DNA of 49,768 nt from Herpetosiphonaceae bacterium (GCA_013538855.1 JABXJS010000112.1:1-49768), one strand, 5' to 3'; counted from the first letter of the stretch, positions 1-8,445 are shown. Program-made: numbers and translations. The notes: generated by a model not told the origin, from the sequence alone.

Positions 1-1412
1 AGATCGCTGAGTTTCATCGCGGCAATGCCATCGTCAATGTCGGCGGCGGATGGGTGCAGCTGGAACACGCCATCGCCAGCGTTGAGCCACACATCGCCGC
101 AGCTGGCTAGGCACTGCGGCCTGGTGCCGACGATATCGAGGTCGCCGTCAGCGTCGAGATCGCCGAACGCGATCCTTGTTGGTGTGGACAAAAAGCTCGG
201 CGGCTGGGTTGGATGCAGGCTGAGGTCGCCGTTGCCAGCGTTGAGCCAGAGCGCGTTGGTGCTGCTGATCCCGGTGGTGAGCACGTCGATGGCTCCATCG
301 CCGTTGACGTCGGCGAGCGCGCTGGCCGATAGCAGCTGGGCTGGCGCGCTGAATGGAATGCTCGCTGCTGGCGCGAAGCTGGCTGCGCCGTCGTTGCGCC
401 AGACGGTGACCGTTTGGGCGTCATGGTCGCTGAGCAGCAGATCGAGGTGGCCGTCGCCGTTCAGATCGCCAAGCGCCTCGAAGACCAACGTGCTGCTCAG
501 CGGCGCGCTGGTGAAGCTGTGGGCGCTGAATACTGCTTGGCCGTCGTTCAGGCAGAGCGTGACCTGCGGGCGACGGCAGACCGCGTCAAGGTCGCCGTCG
601 CTATCCAGGTCGCCAAGCGCGAGCGGCACGAGCGCGCTGCCGACTAGTGGTGCTGTTGGATGGAAATCGAAGACACCGCCGTTGTTGAGCAGCACCGTTC
701 CCGTGACCCTGCCGCTGACAATCACGTCAATGTCGCCGTCGCCGTCGAGATCGCCGACGAGCGGTACCCCGCTATGGCTGAGGAGCGCTGGCTGGAGGTT
801 CATGGTGCTGAAATCGCCGCTGCCATCATTGTGCCGCATCACCAGTGTATAGTCGTCTGCCGAACCTGTAGCGGATTCCAATAAAACATACAGCATGTCT
901 AGATCACCGTCGCCATCTGTGTCCGCCAGCCCTAGCGGTGCCTGCACAGCGCCTACATGGCTAAGCTGGTGCGGGTACGGCACGAGCTGGCCCCAGCCAG
1001 TACCACCACTGGCGGCGGTGAACTGCCAGGTGCTGGGCTGGAGGCTGGCCCCGGTGGCGCTCTGCACAGCGCTGGTGGCGACAACCTGCACCTGCTCGCC
1101 GGGCTTGAAGGGCTGATGATCGCTGAGCACGGCGGTGTTGGTTTGGCTCAGCGTGAGCGTCCCGGTGTACAGGCCGGTCTGGGCACCAAAGATGCGCAGG
1201 CTGCTTGCGGAGAGGCTGGCTGCATCGAGGGTCGCGCTCGTGCTGAAGCCGACTGGTGCGGCGAGCGCGGTGCTGGGGCTGTGGTGTGGCGGCTGGGTGC
1301 TGGTGATGGTGACGCCAAGGCCCTGCGGCTGACTGGCGGCGGCGCTGAGGGTGGTCAAGGTTGCCAATAGCATGGCGAGCACGCCACGCACAACAGCGGT
1401 GGTGCGAAGCAC
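1..1412 (-). CDS. Secreted FG-GAP/VCBS repeat protein (3' end outside window)
   Basis: About 470 residues are visible and the frame stays open to the left edge, so the C terminus is missing. I start it at GTG 1412, preceded by an AAAGGA ribosome site; the product begins MLRTTAVVRGVLAMLLATL, a signal peptide with an Ala-rich cleavage region. Residues of roughly 30-130 look like a bacterial Ig-like (Big_5/SbsA-type) domain. After that come at least six blades, each with a calcium-binding loop of the form DxDGDGDxD or DxNGDGxxD and the 'LNDG/LNAG' strand typical of FG-GAP/VCBS beta-propellers. The family is extracellular and usually adhesive or ligand-binding; the exact role is unknown. Overlapping ORFs on the plus strand through this segment are shadows caused by the repeated GC-rich codons. 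Confidence 0.88.
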   Translation of the reverse strand, partial: MLRTTAVVRGVLAMLLATLTTLSAAASQPQGLGVTITSTQPPHHSPSTALAAPVGFSTSATLDAASLSASSLRIFGAQTGLYTGTLTLSQTNTAVLSDHQPFKPGEQVQVVATSAVQSATGASLQPSTWQFTAASGGTGWGQLVPYPHQLSHVGAVQAPLGLADTDGDGDLDMLYVLLESATGSADDYTLVMRHNDGSGDFSTMNLQPALLSHSGVPLVGDLDGDGDIDVIVSGRVTGTVLLNNGGVFDFHPTAPLVGSALVPLALGDLDSDGDLDAVCRRPQVTLCLNDGQAVFSAHSFTSAPLSSTLVFEALGDLNGDGHLDLLLSDHDAQTVTVWRNDGAASFAPAASIPFSAPAQLLSASALADVNGDGAIDVLTTGISSTNALWLNAGNGDLSLHPTQPPSFLSTPTRIAFGDLDADGDLDIVGTRPQCLASCGDVWLNAGDGVFQLHPSAADIDDGIAAMKLSD

Positions 1413-1449
1413 AGAAGGTCCTTTCTCTCATTCCTAACAATCGTCGCAT

Positions 1450-1479
1450 AGCATACCACTAGCGTATGCGTGGGGGCAA
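1450..1479 (-). promoter_or_regulatory. Candidate sigma70-type promoter of the FG-GAP gene
   Basis: On the minus strand a TTGCCC box (1474-1479) is followed after 18 bases by TATGCT (1450-1455), about 40 bases before the GTG start. An imperfect inverted repeat (GCATAC...GTATGC) lies over the -10 and spacer. The boxes are only fair matches, so this is tentative. Confidence 0.4.
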
Positions 1480-1835
1480 GATTAAGTTGAAAAGATGCGC
1501 TGTGCTGCCGCCAGCGTGGTTTCAGGCCTGAGTCGGCGCTGGTGCCCGCCCGCCCGTTCACGGGTGGGTCGCCGGAGCTGCGGGTGGGGCGCGGCCCGGC
1601 GGTGGTTGGCGCTCCGTCGTCGCCGCCAGCGGCGCTGTGGTGTGCTGCTGGGCGCAGGGCGGCGCAGGTGCAGTGGGCTATGGGCTGCTAGCAGCGCTGG
1701 TGTGCGTGGCCTGGTCTATTCAGTGGCGGTGAAACTTTGCTAGGGAGATGTGTGTAACACGTGCATCTTTTTGGGGAAGTCATGGGGTTGAGATCGAGCG
1801 GACGATGGGCTAGCATGCTCCAGTAAGGCGATGGG

Positions 1836-1889
1836 GATGCTGGATCTGCGCAGTACGAGGTGGCACTGGCGATCCAGCATCTCTTTTTT
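1836..1889 (+). terminator. Hairpin followed by T6 on the plus strand
   Basis: GATGCTGGATC (1836-1846) pairs perfectly with GATCCAGCATC (1871-1881) across a 24-base loop and is followed by TCTTTTTT. It reads as an intrinsic terminator on the plus strand, although no plus-strand gene ends here. It could instead slow minus-strand readthrough from the SDR gene, or end a small plus-strand RNA. Confidence 0.4.
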
Positions 1890-1900
1890 AGCCGCTGCTG

Positions 1901-2653
1901 CTAGGCGTTGAGCGACAGCCCACCGTCGATGGTCAGCTCTGCGCCGACGATAAAAGCGGACTCGGCGGCGGCCAAGAAGACGGCGGCCTGCGCGATCTCT
2001 TCGGGCTGGCCGAAGCGCTTGACGGGCAGGCGCTGCGTCATGCTGGTAGCGAAGCCACTGAGCACCTCCTGGGGCATGCCAAGCTTGCCATAGATCGGCG
2101 TTTCAACCGGGCCGATGTTCAGCGTGTTGATGCGGACCGAGCGCTCGGCCAGCTCTGCGGCGAGTGTGCGCGTCAGCGAGTGCAGCGCGGCCTTGCTGGC
2201 GGCGTAGACCGATGATCCGGCCATGCCGATGTGCGCGTTGACCGAGCCGGCCATAATGATTGATGCGCCGGGATTGAGCAGTGGCAGTGCGCGCTGGATG
2301 GTGAAGAAGGCCCCCTTGACATTGATGTCGAAGACAGAGTCGTACAGCGCTTCGCTGATGGCTTCGAGCGGCCCAAACTTGGCGATGCCCGCATTGATAA
2401 ACAGCACATCAATGCCGCCGAACGTAGCTTTGACTTGCTCCATCAAGGTGCTGATCGCCGCTAGGTTGCTTGTGTCGGACTGAACCGCCAGCACGTTCGG
2501 GCCAAGCTCGGCGGCGGCGCTCTGGAGCGCCTCGGCGTTGCGCCCGGTGATGACGACGCGCGCCCCCTCGGCGACAAATGCCTGGGCTGTCGCACGCCCG
2601 ATGCCGCTGTTCCCGCCGGTGACCACCGCTACTTTGCCTGCAAGCTTATTCAT
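1901..2653 (-). CDS. SDR-family NAD(P)-dependent oxidoreductase
   Basis: A 250-residue classical short-chain dehydrogenase/reductase. Seen: cofactor loop TGGNSGIG (residues 12-19), NAG (87-89), and the catalytic set Asn111, Ser137, Tyr150 and Lys154 (YAASK). Length and motif order are standard for the cytoplasmic classical SDRs that reduce ketones, aldehydes or quinones; substrate cannot be told. The start has an AAAGGTG site upstream. It sits directly downstream of a TetR-family gene, and two copies of the same palindrome that overlaps the tetR promoter lie in its upstream region, so it is very likely the regulator's target, induced by some small molecule. Confidence 0.93.
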   Translation of the reverse strand: MNKLAGKVAVVTGGNSGIGRATAQAFVAEGARVVITGRNAEALQSAAAELGPNVLAVQSDTSNLAAISTLMEQVKATFGGIDVLFINAGIAKFGPLEAISEALYDSVFDINVKGAFFTIQRALPLLNPGASIIMAGSVNAHIGMAGSSVYAASKAALHSLTRTLAAELAERSVRINTLNIGPVETPIYGKLGMPQEVLSGFATSMTQRLPVKRFGQPEEIAQAAVFLAAAESAFIVGAELTIDGGLSLNA

Positions 2654-2670
2654 CGTCGCCTACACCTTTC

Positions 2671-2686
2671 TTGAGTGATTGATCAA
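2671..2686. promoter_or_regulatory. TetR-family operator, copy near the SDR start
   Basis: TTGAGTGATTGATCAA lies 18 bases before the SDR start codon. It is an imperfect copy of the palindromes at 2736 and 3387 and would block initiation or early transcription of the SDR gene. Confidence 0.55.
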
Positions 2687-2730
2687 AAACATACCTATAC
2701 AGAAAACCGCTACCGGACAGTGAGTGGCTA

Positions 2731-2756
2731 AGAATTTGAGCGATCGCTCAAATTCT
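2731..2756. promoter_or_regulatory. TetR-family operator, perfect 26-bp palindrome
   Basis: Positions 2731-2756 read the same on both strands. The core TTGAGCGATCGCTCAA (2736-2751) matches the sites at 2671 and 3387. It lies between tetR and the SDR gene, upstream of the likely SDR promoter. It has no loop and no following T-run on the tetR strand, so an operator fits better than a terminator. Confidence 0.65.
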
Positions 2757-2769
2757 GCGATAAAAAAAG

Positions 2770-3348
2770 TTAATCGAGTGCACGGAGTGTTGTCTCAGCG
2801 ATGAGGCGCAGCGTCGTTGGCTCGCGGCTGACCTTTGCCGTAACCTGAAAGCCGAAGATAGCATTGACCAAAAAGGTTGCTAAGGCGTATGGATCGCGCT
2901 CGTGCGGAATATCGCCGGCCGCCTGGCCAGCGCGGATTGAATGCTCGAATGCGGCGATCAGCGCGGTGCGATCGGCCTCGACCTGCGCACGGACCTGTGG
3001 GTCGTGTGCGGCTAGCTCGGCAGCGCTGTTGACCATAAAGCAGCCAGGCGTATTGGGCTGGCTGGCGCGGGCAACCAGCTGCTCAAAGACCAGCTCAAGC
3101 GCCTGCTTGCCAGCGAGCGGACCTTGCAGCAGCGCATACGTATCACAGCTATGCTGCTGCTGATAGCACGCCAGCGTTTCTAGAAAGAGCGAGTGTTTAT
3201 CGTGAAAGGCATTATAGAGACTGCCAGGCTTCAACCCAAGCGCGCGCGTAAGGTCTTGGATTGAGGTTGCCTCGTAGCCCTGCTCCCAGAATACCTGCAT
3301 TGCCTGGGCGACTGCCTCTTCACGGTCAAATTCTTTTGGTCGAGCCAT
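2770..3348 (-). CDS. TetR/AcrR-family transcriptional regulator
   Basis: 192 residues when started at MARPKEFDREEA, which has AGGAGTG eight bases upstream; a longer in-frame start (to 3429) would run through the promoter and is rejected. Residues 10-55 form the usual TetR helix-turn-helix (ALxVFWEQGYEATSIQDLTRALGLKPGSLYNAFHDK), followed by a helical ligand-binding and dimer domain of normal length. Family members are repressors released by small ligands. The promoter carries an operator-like palindrome over its -35 box, and two more copies lie before the adjacent SDR gene, suggesting autoregulation plus control of the SDR enzyme. The inducer is unknown. Confidence 0.92.
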   Translation of the reverse strand: MARPKEFDREEAVAQAMQVFWEQGYEATSIQDLTRALGLKPGSLYNAFHDKHSLFLETLACYQQQHSCDTYALLQGPLAGKQALELVFEQLVARASQPNTPGCFMVNSAAELAAHDPQVRAQVEADRTALIAAFEHSIRAGQAAGDIPHERDPYALATFLVNAIFGFQVTAKVSREPTTLRLIAETTLRALD

Positions 3349-3373
3349 TGCTATCACTCCTGTGCTGCTGGGG

Positions 3374-3402
3374 AGTATACACGTTTTTGAGTGATCAGTC
3401 AA
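3374..3402 (-). promoter_or_regulatory. tetR promoter with overlapping operator
   Basis: On the minus strand TTGACT (3397-3402), a 17-base spacer and TATACT (3374-3379) make a near-consensus sigma70-type promoter. The palindrome TTGAGTGATCAGTCAA (3387-3402, plus-strand reading) covers the -35 box and half the spacer. This arrangement is typical of an autorepressed TetR gene. Confidence 0.75.
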
Positions 3403-3415
3403 TAATAGGTATCGT

Positions 3416-3446
3416 CTGCGCTGCGTCAATTGGGGACGCAGCGCAG
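3416..3446 (-). terminator. Hairpin after the alpha/beta hydrolase operon
   Basis: CTGCGCTGCGTC (3416-3427) pairs perfectly with GACGCAGCGCAG (3435-3446) over a seven-base loop, just after the hydrolase stop and before the tetR promoter. It lacks a T-run, so it may be a weak or factor-assisted terminator. Confidence 0.5.
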
Positions 3447-3456
3447 GCAGGGGGTG

Positions 3457-4404
3457 CTACTGCATGGCGGCTTGGCTGCCAAGGTGCTGCTGGAAGAACG
3501 TGCCGACGCGCTCCAGGTAGGCCGCCTGATCGTGCTTAAAGCCTTTGACGTGCCAAGAGTCTGGCACGAGATAGAAGGTTGCTGGGTCAATATCACCGCT
3601 GCCGTAGCGCGCATGCCAGATTTGTTCGCTGTTAGCTGGGGGAATAAAATCATCCTGCGCGCCGTGAATGACGAAGAGCGGTCGCTCGCCGAGCTGGGCG
3701 GCGGCATCGGCCGGGATGACGCCCCAGGCGTCGATGCCATACATCACACGCGCCATCAGCAGCACGCCGGGGGTAAAGATCGACGGCAGGCCGCTGCGCT
3801 TGGGAATCTCAACGCTCATCAGATCGGGCAAATCGGCGTAGGCGCTATCTTCGACCAGCGCCTCGACAGCTGGCTCTTGGGCTGTGGCGAGCAAGCTCGA
3901 GGCTGCGCCCATTGAAAAGCCAAGCACCCCGATGTGTTGAAAGCCCTGCTGCTGGGCAAAGCGAATTGCGCCACGCACGTCGTTTTGCTCATACCAGCCA
4001 AGCGAAAAACGATCGCCTGCGGAGCTGCCGTAGCCGCGCAAATCAAACATCAACACGCTGAAGTGCTGCTCCAGCAGCCCCTGCGCGAGCGGATACAGGC
4101 CGGTATTGGGATCATCGCGGCCCGAGTTATAGCCGTGGACCATCACAATCACCCGGCTTTGATCGTCGTCGGCATGGAGCAGCCAGCCGCTCAGCTGAGT
4201 GTCGTCGCCATAGCTGCTGAACGTCACATCTTCGACATTCAGGCCGTCGGCCTGCGGATCGGACTCGAGCGCGTGGCGCTGCGTCAAGGTGAGCTGCGAT
4301 GCGACATAGGCGGCGACACCAAAGTAGCCAACCACAAGCACGAGCAGCAGGGCCAGCCCGCCGCGCACGAGCCAGCGTCGCCAGCGAGAACGTTGTGCTG
4401 TCAT
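3457..4404 (-). CDS. Membrane-anchored alpha/beta hydrolase
   Basis: 315 residues starting at MTAQRSRWRR, with AGGAGG upstream and a four-base ATGA overlap with the VWA gene, so the two are translationally coupled. One N-terminal membrane segment (about residues 13-35) follows basic residues, putting the catalytic domain outside the cytoplasm. The oxyanion region VHGYNSGRDD (89-98), nucleophile GFSMGA with Ser164, acid Asp251/252 in HGAQDDFIPP and His285 complete the triad. It resembles the YqkD/COG1073 hydrolases (BAAT or prolyl-oligopeptidase-like fold). Substrate unknown. It closes a run of envelope-linked genes. Confidence 0.9.
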   Translation of the reverse strand: MTAQRSRWRRWLVRGGLALLLVLVVGYFGVAAYVASQLTLTQRHALESDPQADGLNVEDVTFSSYGDDTQLSGWLLHADDDQSRVIVMVHGYNSGRDDPNTGLYPLAQGLLEQHFSVLMFDLRGYGSSAGDRFSLGWYEQNDVRGAIRFAQQQGFQHIGVLGFSMGAASSLLATAQEPAVEALVEDSAYADLPDLMSVEIPKRSGLPSIFTPGVLLMARVMYGIDAWGVIPADAAAQLGERPLFVIHGAQDDFIPPANSEQIWHARYGSGDIDPATFYLVPDSWHVKGFKHDQAAYLERVGTFFQQHLGSQAAMQ

Positions 4405-6191
4405 GAGCGACCTCCTACAGTGCGACGGATCGGTAGCCCCCGTCGCTGGGTGATATACCACCATTCAAAGCCGAGCACGCCAAGCCCCGCCAGCACAAGC
4501 AGCGGCCAGAGCGGCCAGGTTGTGGTGCTGGTGGCAGGGATGGCCACATCAAGCGGCGTGACGGTGACCGTTGGCAGCGGCTGTGGGCTAAGCTGTGCCT
4601 CCGCTTGATCACCAAAGTTTACCGCGACCGCGCCCTGGGCGTCCGGCAGGCGATACAGCCCCGGCAGATCAAGGCGGGGGCCAACTGGGCGACCATCAGG
4701 CCGCAGCAGGTCGGCGGCTGGAGCGGGGCTGCCCGGCTCCAGCGTGGCCGGCAGCGCGCCAGTGGTCAACACATCGACGCTGGCGGCGGTAAGCAGCGGA
4801 AACGCCAGCTTGGCTGGCAAGTTCGATGCATCGGGATCGAAGGCCCAGACCACCGCAGGCTGGCCAGCGACCGCGCCGCTGGCGACCAGCGGCATGCCAT
4901 TGATATTTTCCAGCATCGGCTGCAGCGTTGGCGTAAGGGCCAGCAGCGGGTATGCGCGCTGCCACTGCACGCTGGAGAGATCGACATTGGCGAAGGCGCT
5001 GGCCAGCGCGGCGCTTTGCGCAGGAGCGCTATCGAAGCCGTCGAAGCTGCCGAGGCGCTGATCGGCCGGTGGATTGACGATCAGCACTGCGCCCGCAGGC
5101 AGTGGATCAGGCAGCACGCCATTGAGGACGGTCAGATCAACTGGCGCGGCTTGTTCGCTGACCGTGTCGGCCACGCGCACGCTGAGGCCAGGCAGCGCCG
5201 CGAGCGCCCGCTCAAGCGCCGTCTTCTGCTCGCTGACCAGCCGCACGCGCACAGAGCGACCGATGGTGAGCGGCAGCAGCGCCCGATCATCAGCAGGCAA
5301 AACATCATCGCTGTCAATCTGCACCTCGGCCTGGGTGCTGCCGCTTGGAATGCGCCAGACAAACTCTTGGCTGCTGTCGGTGGCGATAGCGACCGCCTGG
5401 CTGCTAAACTCAGCGCCATCGACCAGCAGGCTGACTGTGCGCGCCAGCGGCAGCATGCCGGCGTTGGTGATGCGCGCATACACAGCGATTTCACCATTGG
5501 GGATGCGACGGGCCTCGAACGCCACCACCGCTAGATTGGGCGTGCTGGTGCCCCATGTGCGCCACTCCAGCTCGGCCACAGCGGTGAGCGGCGTGCTCGG
5601 GGCGCTAAATGCCGCATCGGTGAGCACAAGCATACGATTGCGTTTATCTGCCACGAGCGTGCTGTTGGCAAGCTGGAGCGCCTGGGCTAGATCAACGCCA
5701 GTGCCAGCTGGATTGAGGCTGCTGACGGCGGCGCGTAGCTGCTGGGCGTCGGCGGCGCTGCCGGTGATCAGCAGGCGCGGATGCCGGTCAAGCGCGATCA
5801 GCGTGAGCGCGTCGTTGGGGCCAAGATCGTCGATAAGCTCCAGAGCTGCCTGCTGGGCCTTGGCGAAGCGTGAGGGCTTGACATCGCTTGCGCCCATGCT
5901 CGACGAAAGATCAATGATGGCGATGATATGCTGCGGTGCGCTCGCTGCGCCTGGGCGCAGGGCCGGGTTCGTCAGCGCTAGGGCCAGGGCGGCGGCGGCG
6001 AGTAAGTGCAGCAGCAGCAGCGTTGTCCACGGCAGCGTGCGGATACGCTGCTCCGGTGGCACCTTCAGCTGCTGCCAAAGCAGCAGGGTTGGCACTTGGA
6101 GGCGGCGGCGGCGCTGGCGCACAAGGTGCAGGGCGGCGATAATCGGCAGCGCGACGAGCGCCAGCAGGCCCAGGGGAAACAGCAACGTCAT
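4401..6191 (-). CDS. BatA-like VWA-domain membrane protein
   Basis: 596 residues. An N-terminal BatA (aerotolerance) segment has membrane helices at about 3-22 and 57-74; a von Willebrand A domain follows from about 88, with the MIDAS start DLSSS at 94-98 and the later Thr/Asp motifs (TGVDLAQAL, LTDAAF). A long beta-rich extracellular part leads to a C-terminal helix near 563-581 and a basic cytoplasmic tail. Family members sit in the membrane next to DUF58 proteins and usually MoxR ATPases; proposed roles are stress tolerance or assembly of membrane complexes. Here it starts three bases after the DUF58 stop and overlaps the hydrolase. MoxR is not seen nearby. Confidence 0.9.
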   Translation of the reverse strand: MTLLFPLGLLALVALPIIAALHLVRQRRRRLQVPTLLLWQQLKVPPEQRIRTLPWTTLLLLHLLAAAALALALTNPALRPGAASAPQHIIAIIDLSSSMGASDVKPSRFAKAQQAALELIDDLGPNDALTLIALDRHPRLLITGSAADAQQLRAAVSSLNPAGTGVDLAQALQLANSTLVADKRNRMLVLTDAAFSAPSTPLTAVAELEWRTWGTSTPNLAVVAFEARRIPNGEIAVYARITNAGMLPLARTVSLLVDGAEFSSQAVAIATDSSQEFVWRIPSGSTQAEVQIDSDDVLPADDRALLPLTIGRSVRVRLVSEQKTALERALAALPGLSVRVADTVSEQAAPVDLTVLNGVLPDPLPAGAVLIVNPPADQRLGSFDGFDSAPAQSAALASAFANVDLSSVQWQRAYPLLALTPTLQPMLENINGMPLVASGAVAGQPAVVWAFDPDASNLPAKLAFPLLTAASVDVLTTGALPATLEPGSPAPAADLLRPDGRPVGPRLDLPGLYRLPDAQGAVAVNFGDQAEAQLSPQPLPTVTVTPLDVAIPATSTTTWPLWPLLVLAGLGVLGFEWWYITQRRGLPIRRTVGGRS

Positions 6192-6194
6192 GGT

Positions 6195-7094
6195 TTATCC
6201 TAGTACAGCGCGACGGCGCAAGACAGGCACAATGGCGCGCTCAAGCGAGCGGTCGGTGCGCACGCCGACGTAGGTTGCGCCGCGATCACGGCATGTGCGC
6301 TCGATGGCGCGCACCCAGCCGATCAAGCGCTCGTAGTAGGCGCGACGAGCGGCCTCGTCGACCAGCAGGCTGATCGTCGCACCAGTCTCGCTGTCCTCAA
6401 GCTCAATCGGGCCGTCGAGCCGTGGGCGAATCTCATCGGGGTGCAGCACGTGCAGCACGACAGTTTGCCAGCGTGGAGCCGCCGCTGTCTTGAGCAGCGC
6501 ATCAAGCCCGGCTTTGGTCCATAAGTCCGAGATCAGCACGAGCAGCCCGCCGCTCCGATTGCGTAGGCCGCGCGTAATGGCTGGTAGATGCGTCTGACCA
6601 GCGAACGGCAGCTGGCTGAGAAAGCGCAGCAGATCTGGTGTGCGCCCGCGGCCGGTCGCTGGTCCAAACTGCTTGAGCAGGCGGGTCTGAAACGGCCACA
6701 GCTGCACATGGTCATTGGAGGCCAGCGCCACCGCGCCAACGAGGGCAGCCAGCCGCAGGGCGTACACGGCCTTATGGCGCTGACCCTGGCCCCAGTTGAG
6801 CGACTGCGAGGTGTCGAGCGCGATCAGCACATCGATGTCCTGCTCGGTCTCGCCGAGCTTCAGGTGCAGCTCCTGATGGCGGGCGTAGGCTGGCCAGTCG
6901 ATGTGCCGCAGATCGTCGCCTGGTGAGTACGCGCGATGATCGCTGAACGTTGGGGCGGGCAAGTGCCGTCGCGAGGCATGCTCACCGCTCAGCCCACCAC
7001 GTAAAAGACGGCTTGACTGGAGGGTCAGCCGCTCGATCCGTGCCAAGAAAGCTGGGTCAAAAACCTCAATGTTCGAAATAATTCTGGATGGCAT
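6195..7094 (-). CDS. DUF58 domain-containing protein
   Basis: 299 residues from ATG 7094. The DUF58 signature YSPGDDLRHIDWPAYAR is at 56-72 and a VWA-like metal site DTSQS at 94-98. No membrane segment, so it is cytosolic. A longer open frame to 7418 would run far into the upstream gene and gives a low-complexity Ala/Arg-rich tail, so I reject it. The chosen start overlaps the upstream gene by 29 bases and lacks a strong ribosome site, which suggests coupled translation. DUF58 proteins are almost always partnered with BatA-like proteins, as here, and often with MoxR ATPases, which are absent. Confidence 0.88.
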   Translation of the reverse strand: MPSRIISNIEVFDPAFLARIERLTLQSSRLLRGGLSGEHASRRHLPAPTFSDHRAYSPGDDLRHIDWPAYARHQELHLKLGETEQDIDVLIALDTSQSLNWGQGQRHKAVYALRLAALVGAVALASNDHVQLWPFQTRLLKQFGPATGRGRTPDLLRFLSQLPFAGQTHLPAITRGLRNRSGGLLVLISDLWTKAGLDALLKTAAAPRWQTVVLHVLHPDEIRPRLDGPIELEDSETGATISLLVDEAARRAYYERLIGWVRAIERTCRDRGATYVGVRTDRSLERAIVPVLRRRAVLG

Positions 7095-8445
7095 CGCGAA
7101 GCTCTGGTGGAATAGTCGCCGGATCAGAGATATTGTCAGCCACGTTGCCGCCAGGCGTGCCTGCGCCGGAGCCGCCGGAGCCACTGGTGCTGCCCGGCAG
7201 GGTGACAGCGGCGCTGCCATTGCCCCCAGGCGTCGTCTGGCCCTCGGGATCGGGCGCTGGTGGCAGCGGCACATCCTGACCAGGCTGACTGGCTGGCGGC
7301 ACGCTGCGCGTCGCGCCCGCATTTTGATTCCCGCTGCCGGAGCCAGCCTGCTCTGGCTGGTCGCTAGTGGCGTTGCTGGAGCTGCCGCTGCCTGGCTGCG
7401 GCTGGCCGCTCTGGTCACCAGACTGATTATCAGCGACTGGTGGTCGACCCTGACCGTTGAGATTGTCGATGGATTGCGCGAGGTCCTCTAGTCCGCGCAC
7501 TGTGGTGGAGCCGCCCTCGCGGATGGCACGCGCCTGCTGCTGCAGCTGCTGGGCCTGCTCTGGCTGGCTGGCGCTAAGCTTGTCGGCGGCTGTCTGGAGC
7601 GAGTCGGCGATCTCGTTGCGCGCCGCGGGTGAGAGCTGGTCGGCGCGGTCGGCGAGCTGGCGGATGGCGCTAGCGGCGGCCTGGGTATCGCCGCGATCAA
7701 GCGCATCGGCGGCGGCGCGGGTGGCTCCGTTGTCGCGCAGGGCATCGGCGATCGCGGCGGCTGTCTCGCTTGCCGCTGGATCGAGCTGTGGTGTTTGGCC
7801 GCCGCTGGTCTGGCGCTCTGCCTGCCCGCCGCCGTTCGTTTGCTCGGTCTGCTGTTGTTGGGCCGACTGCTGCTCTGGTGGCTCGACAGCGGCAGGCAGC
7901 TCAGGGAGCTGTGGCAGCTCGGCGCTGCCGGTGCCAGCTGGCAAGCTGTGGCTGATGGTGGTGATGAGCAGCATCCCTGCGCAGAGCATCAGCGCCAGCG
8001 CCAGCGTTTGAAGCTCTAGGCGCAGTGGCTCGGCGGTGCTTTTGCGCACATCAGGGATGATGAGGGCCAGCTTACGCCGCGCCTCATCGGTGAGGGTGAA
8101 GGCGAAGCCCTCGCGCTCGCCGCGCGCGCTTAGCTCCAGCGCGGTGGCCAGATTGGCATCAAGCCCAAAGGCGCGATCAAGCGCCCGCGCCGTGCCGCTG
8201 GCGTGGCGGGCTGGAACGAACGCATAAACTAGCCCCAGCAGCCAAACCAGACCGCCGATGATCGCGATCTCCAGGCTGCTAAGGCCGATATGGAGCCAGT
8301 AGCGCACCCCTAGGCACAGCGCCACAGCCAGCAGGGCAATCCAGGTGGCGCGCAGAGCGAGGCGGAGCCGCCGCTGCTGCGTTAGCTCGCGATCAAGACT
8401 GCTGAGCTGGCTGATGAGCTGTCGTCCCTCAGGGGTGATCAACAT
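7066..8445 (-). CDS. Three-TM membrane protein with Q/G/S-rich extracellular part
   Basis: 459 residues from ATG 8445, chosen because GGAG lies just upstream; a second ATG at 8457 would add only four residues. Three membrane helices lie at about 32-50, 58-78 and 146-164. The remainder is a helical Ala/Gln-rich stretch (repeated ADALRDNGATRAAADALDRGD-like segments of varying sequence) and then a Gly/Ser/Pro/Gln low-complexity region before a conserved-looking end PPELRDAIQNYFEH. I do not recognise a named family; architecture recalls DUF4175-type proteins found in MoxR/DUF58/VWA clusters. Its place directly before DUF58 and BatA-like genes suggests it belongs to the same envelope complex. Confidence 0.85.
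   Translation of the reverse strand: MLITPEGRQLISQLSSLDRELTQQRRLRLALRATWIALLAVALCLGVRYWLHIGLSSLEIAIIGGLVWLLGLVYAFVPARHASGTARALDRAFGLDANLATALELSARGEREGFAFTLTDEARRKLALIIPDVRKSTAEPLRLELQTLALALMLCAGMLLITTISHSLPAGTGSAELPQLPELPAAVEPPEQQSAQQQQTEQTNGGGQAERQTSGGQTPQLDPAASETAAAIADALRDNGATRAAADALDRGDTQAAASAIRQLADRADQLSPAARNEIADSLQTAADKLSASQPEQAQQLQQQARAIREGGSTTVRGLEDLAQSIDNLNGQGRPPVADNQSGDQSGQPQPGSGSSSNATSDQPEQAGSGSGNQNAGATRSVPPASQPGQDVPLPPAPDPEGQTTPGGNGSAAVTLPGSTSGSGGSGAGTPGGNVADNISDPATIPPELRDAIQNYFEH

Larger units (their letters stand above)
1413..1900. other. Intergenic region, no gene seen
   Basis: Between the start of the FG-GAP gene and the end of the SDR gene there is almost half a kilobase. It holds the candidate promoter at 1450-1479 and the hairpin at 1836-1889. 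The open frames in the middle (around 1495-1743) are Arg/Gly-rich with no recognisable protein features and no ribosome site, so I treat them as chance. Confidence 0.6.

Noticed and set aside
25-1449. Several long open frames on both strands inside the FG-GAP gene
   Set aside because: They are Arg/Ser-rich or Ala-rich shadows; the true frame has the DxDGDG calcium loops and a signal peptide.
7095-7418. Longer N-terminal extension of the DUF58 protein
   Set aside because: The extension lies wholly inside the upstream gene and is low-complexity Ala/Arg; the family N terminus begins at about the ATG at 7094.
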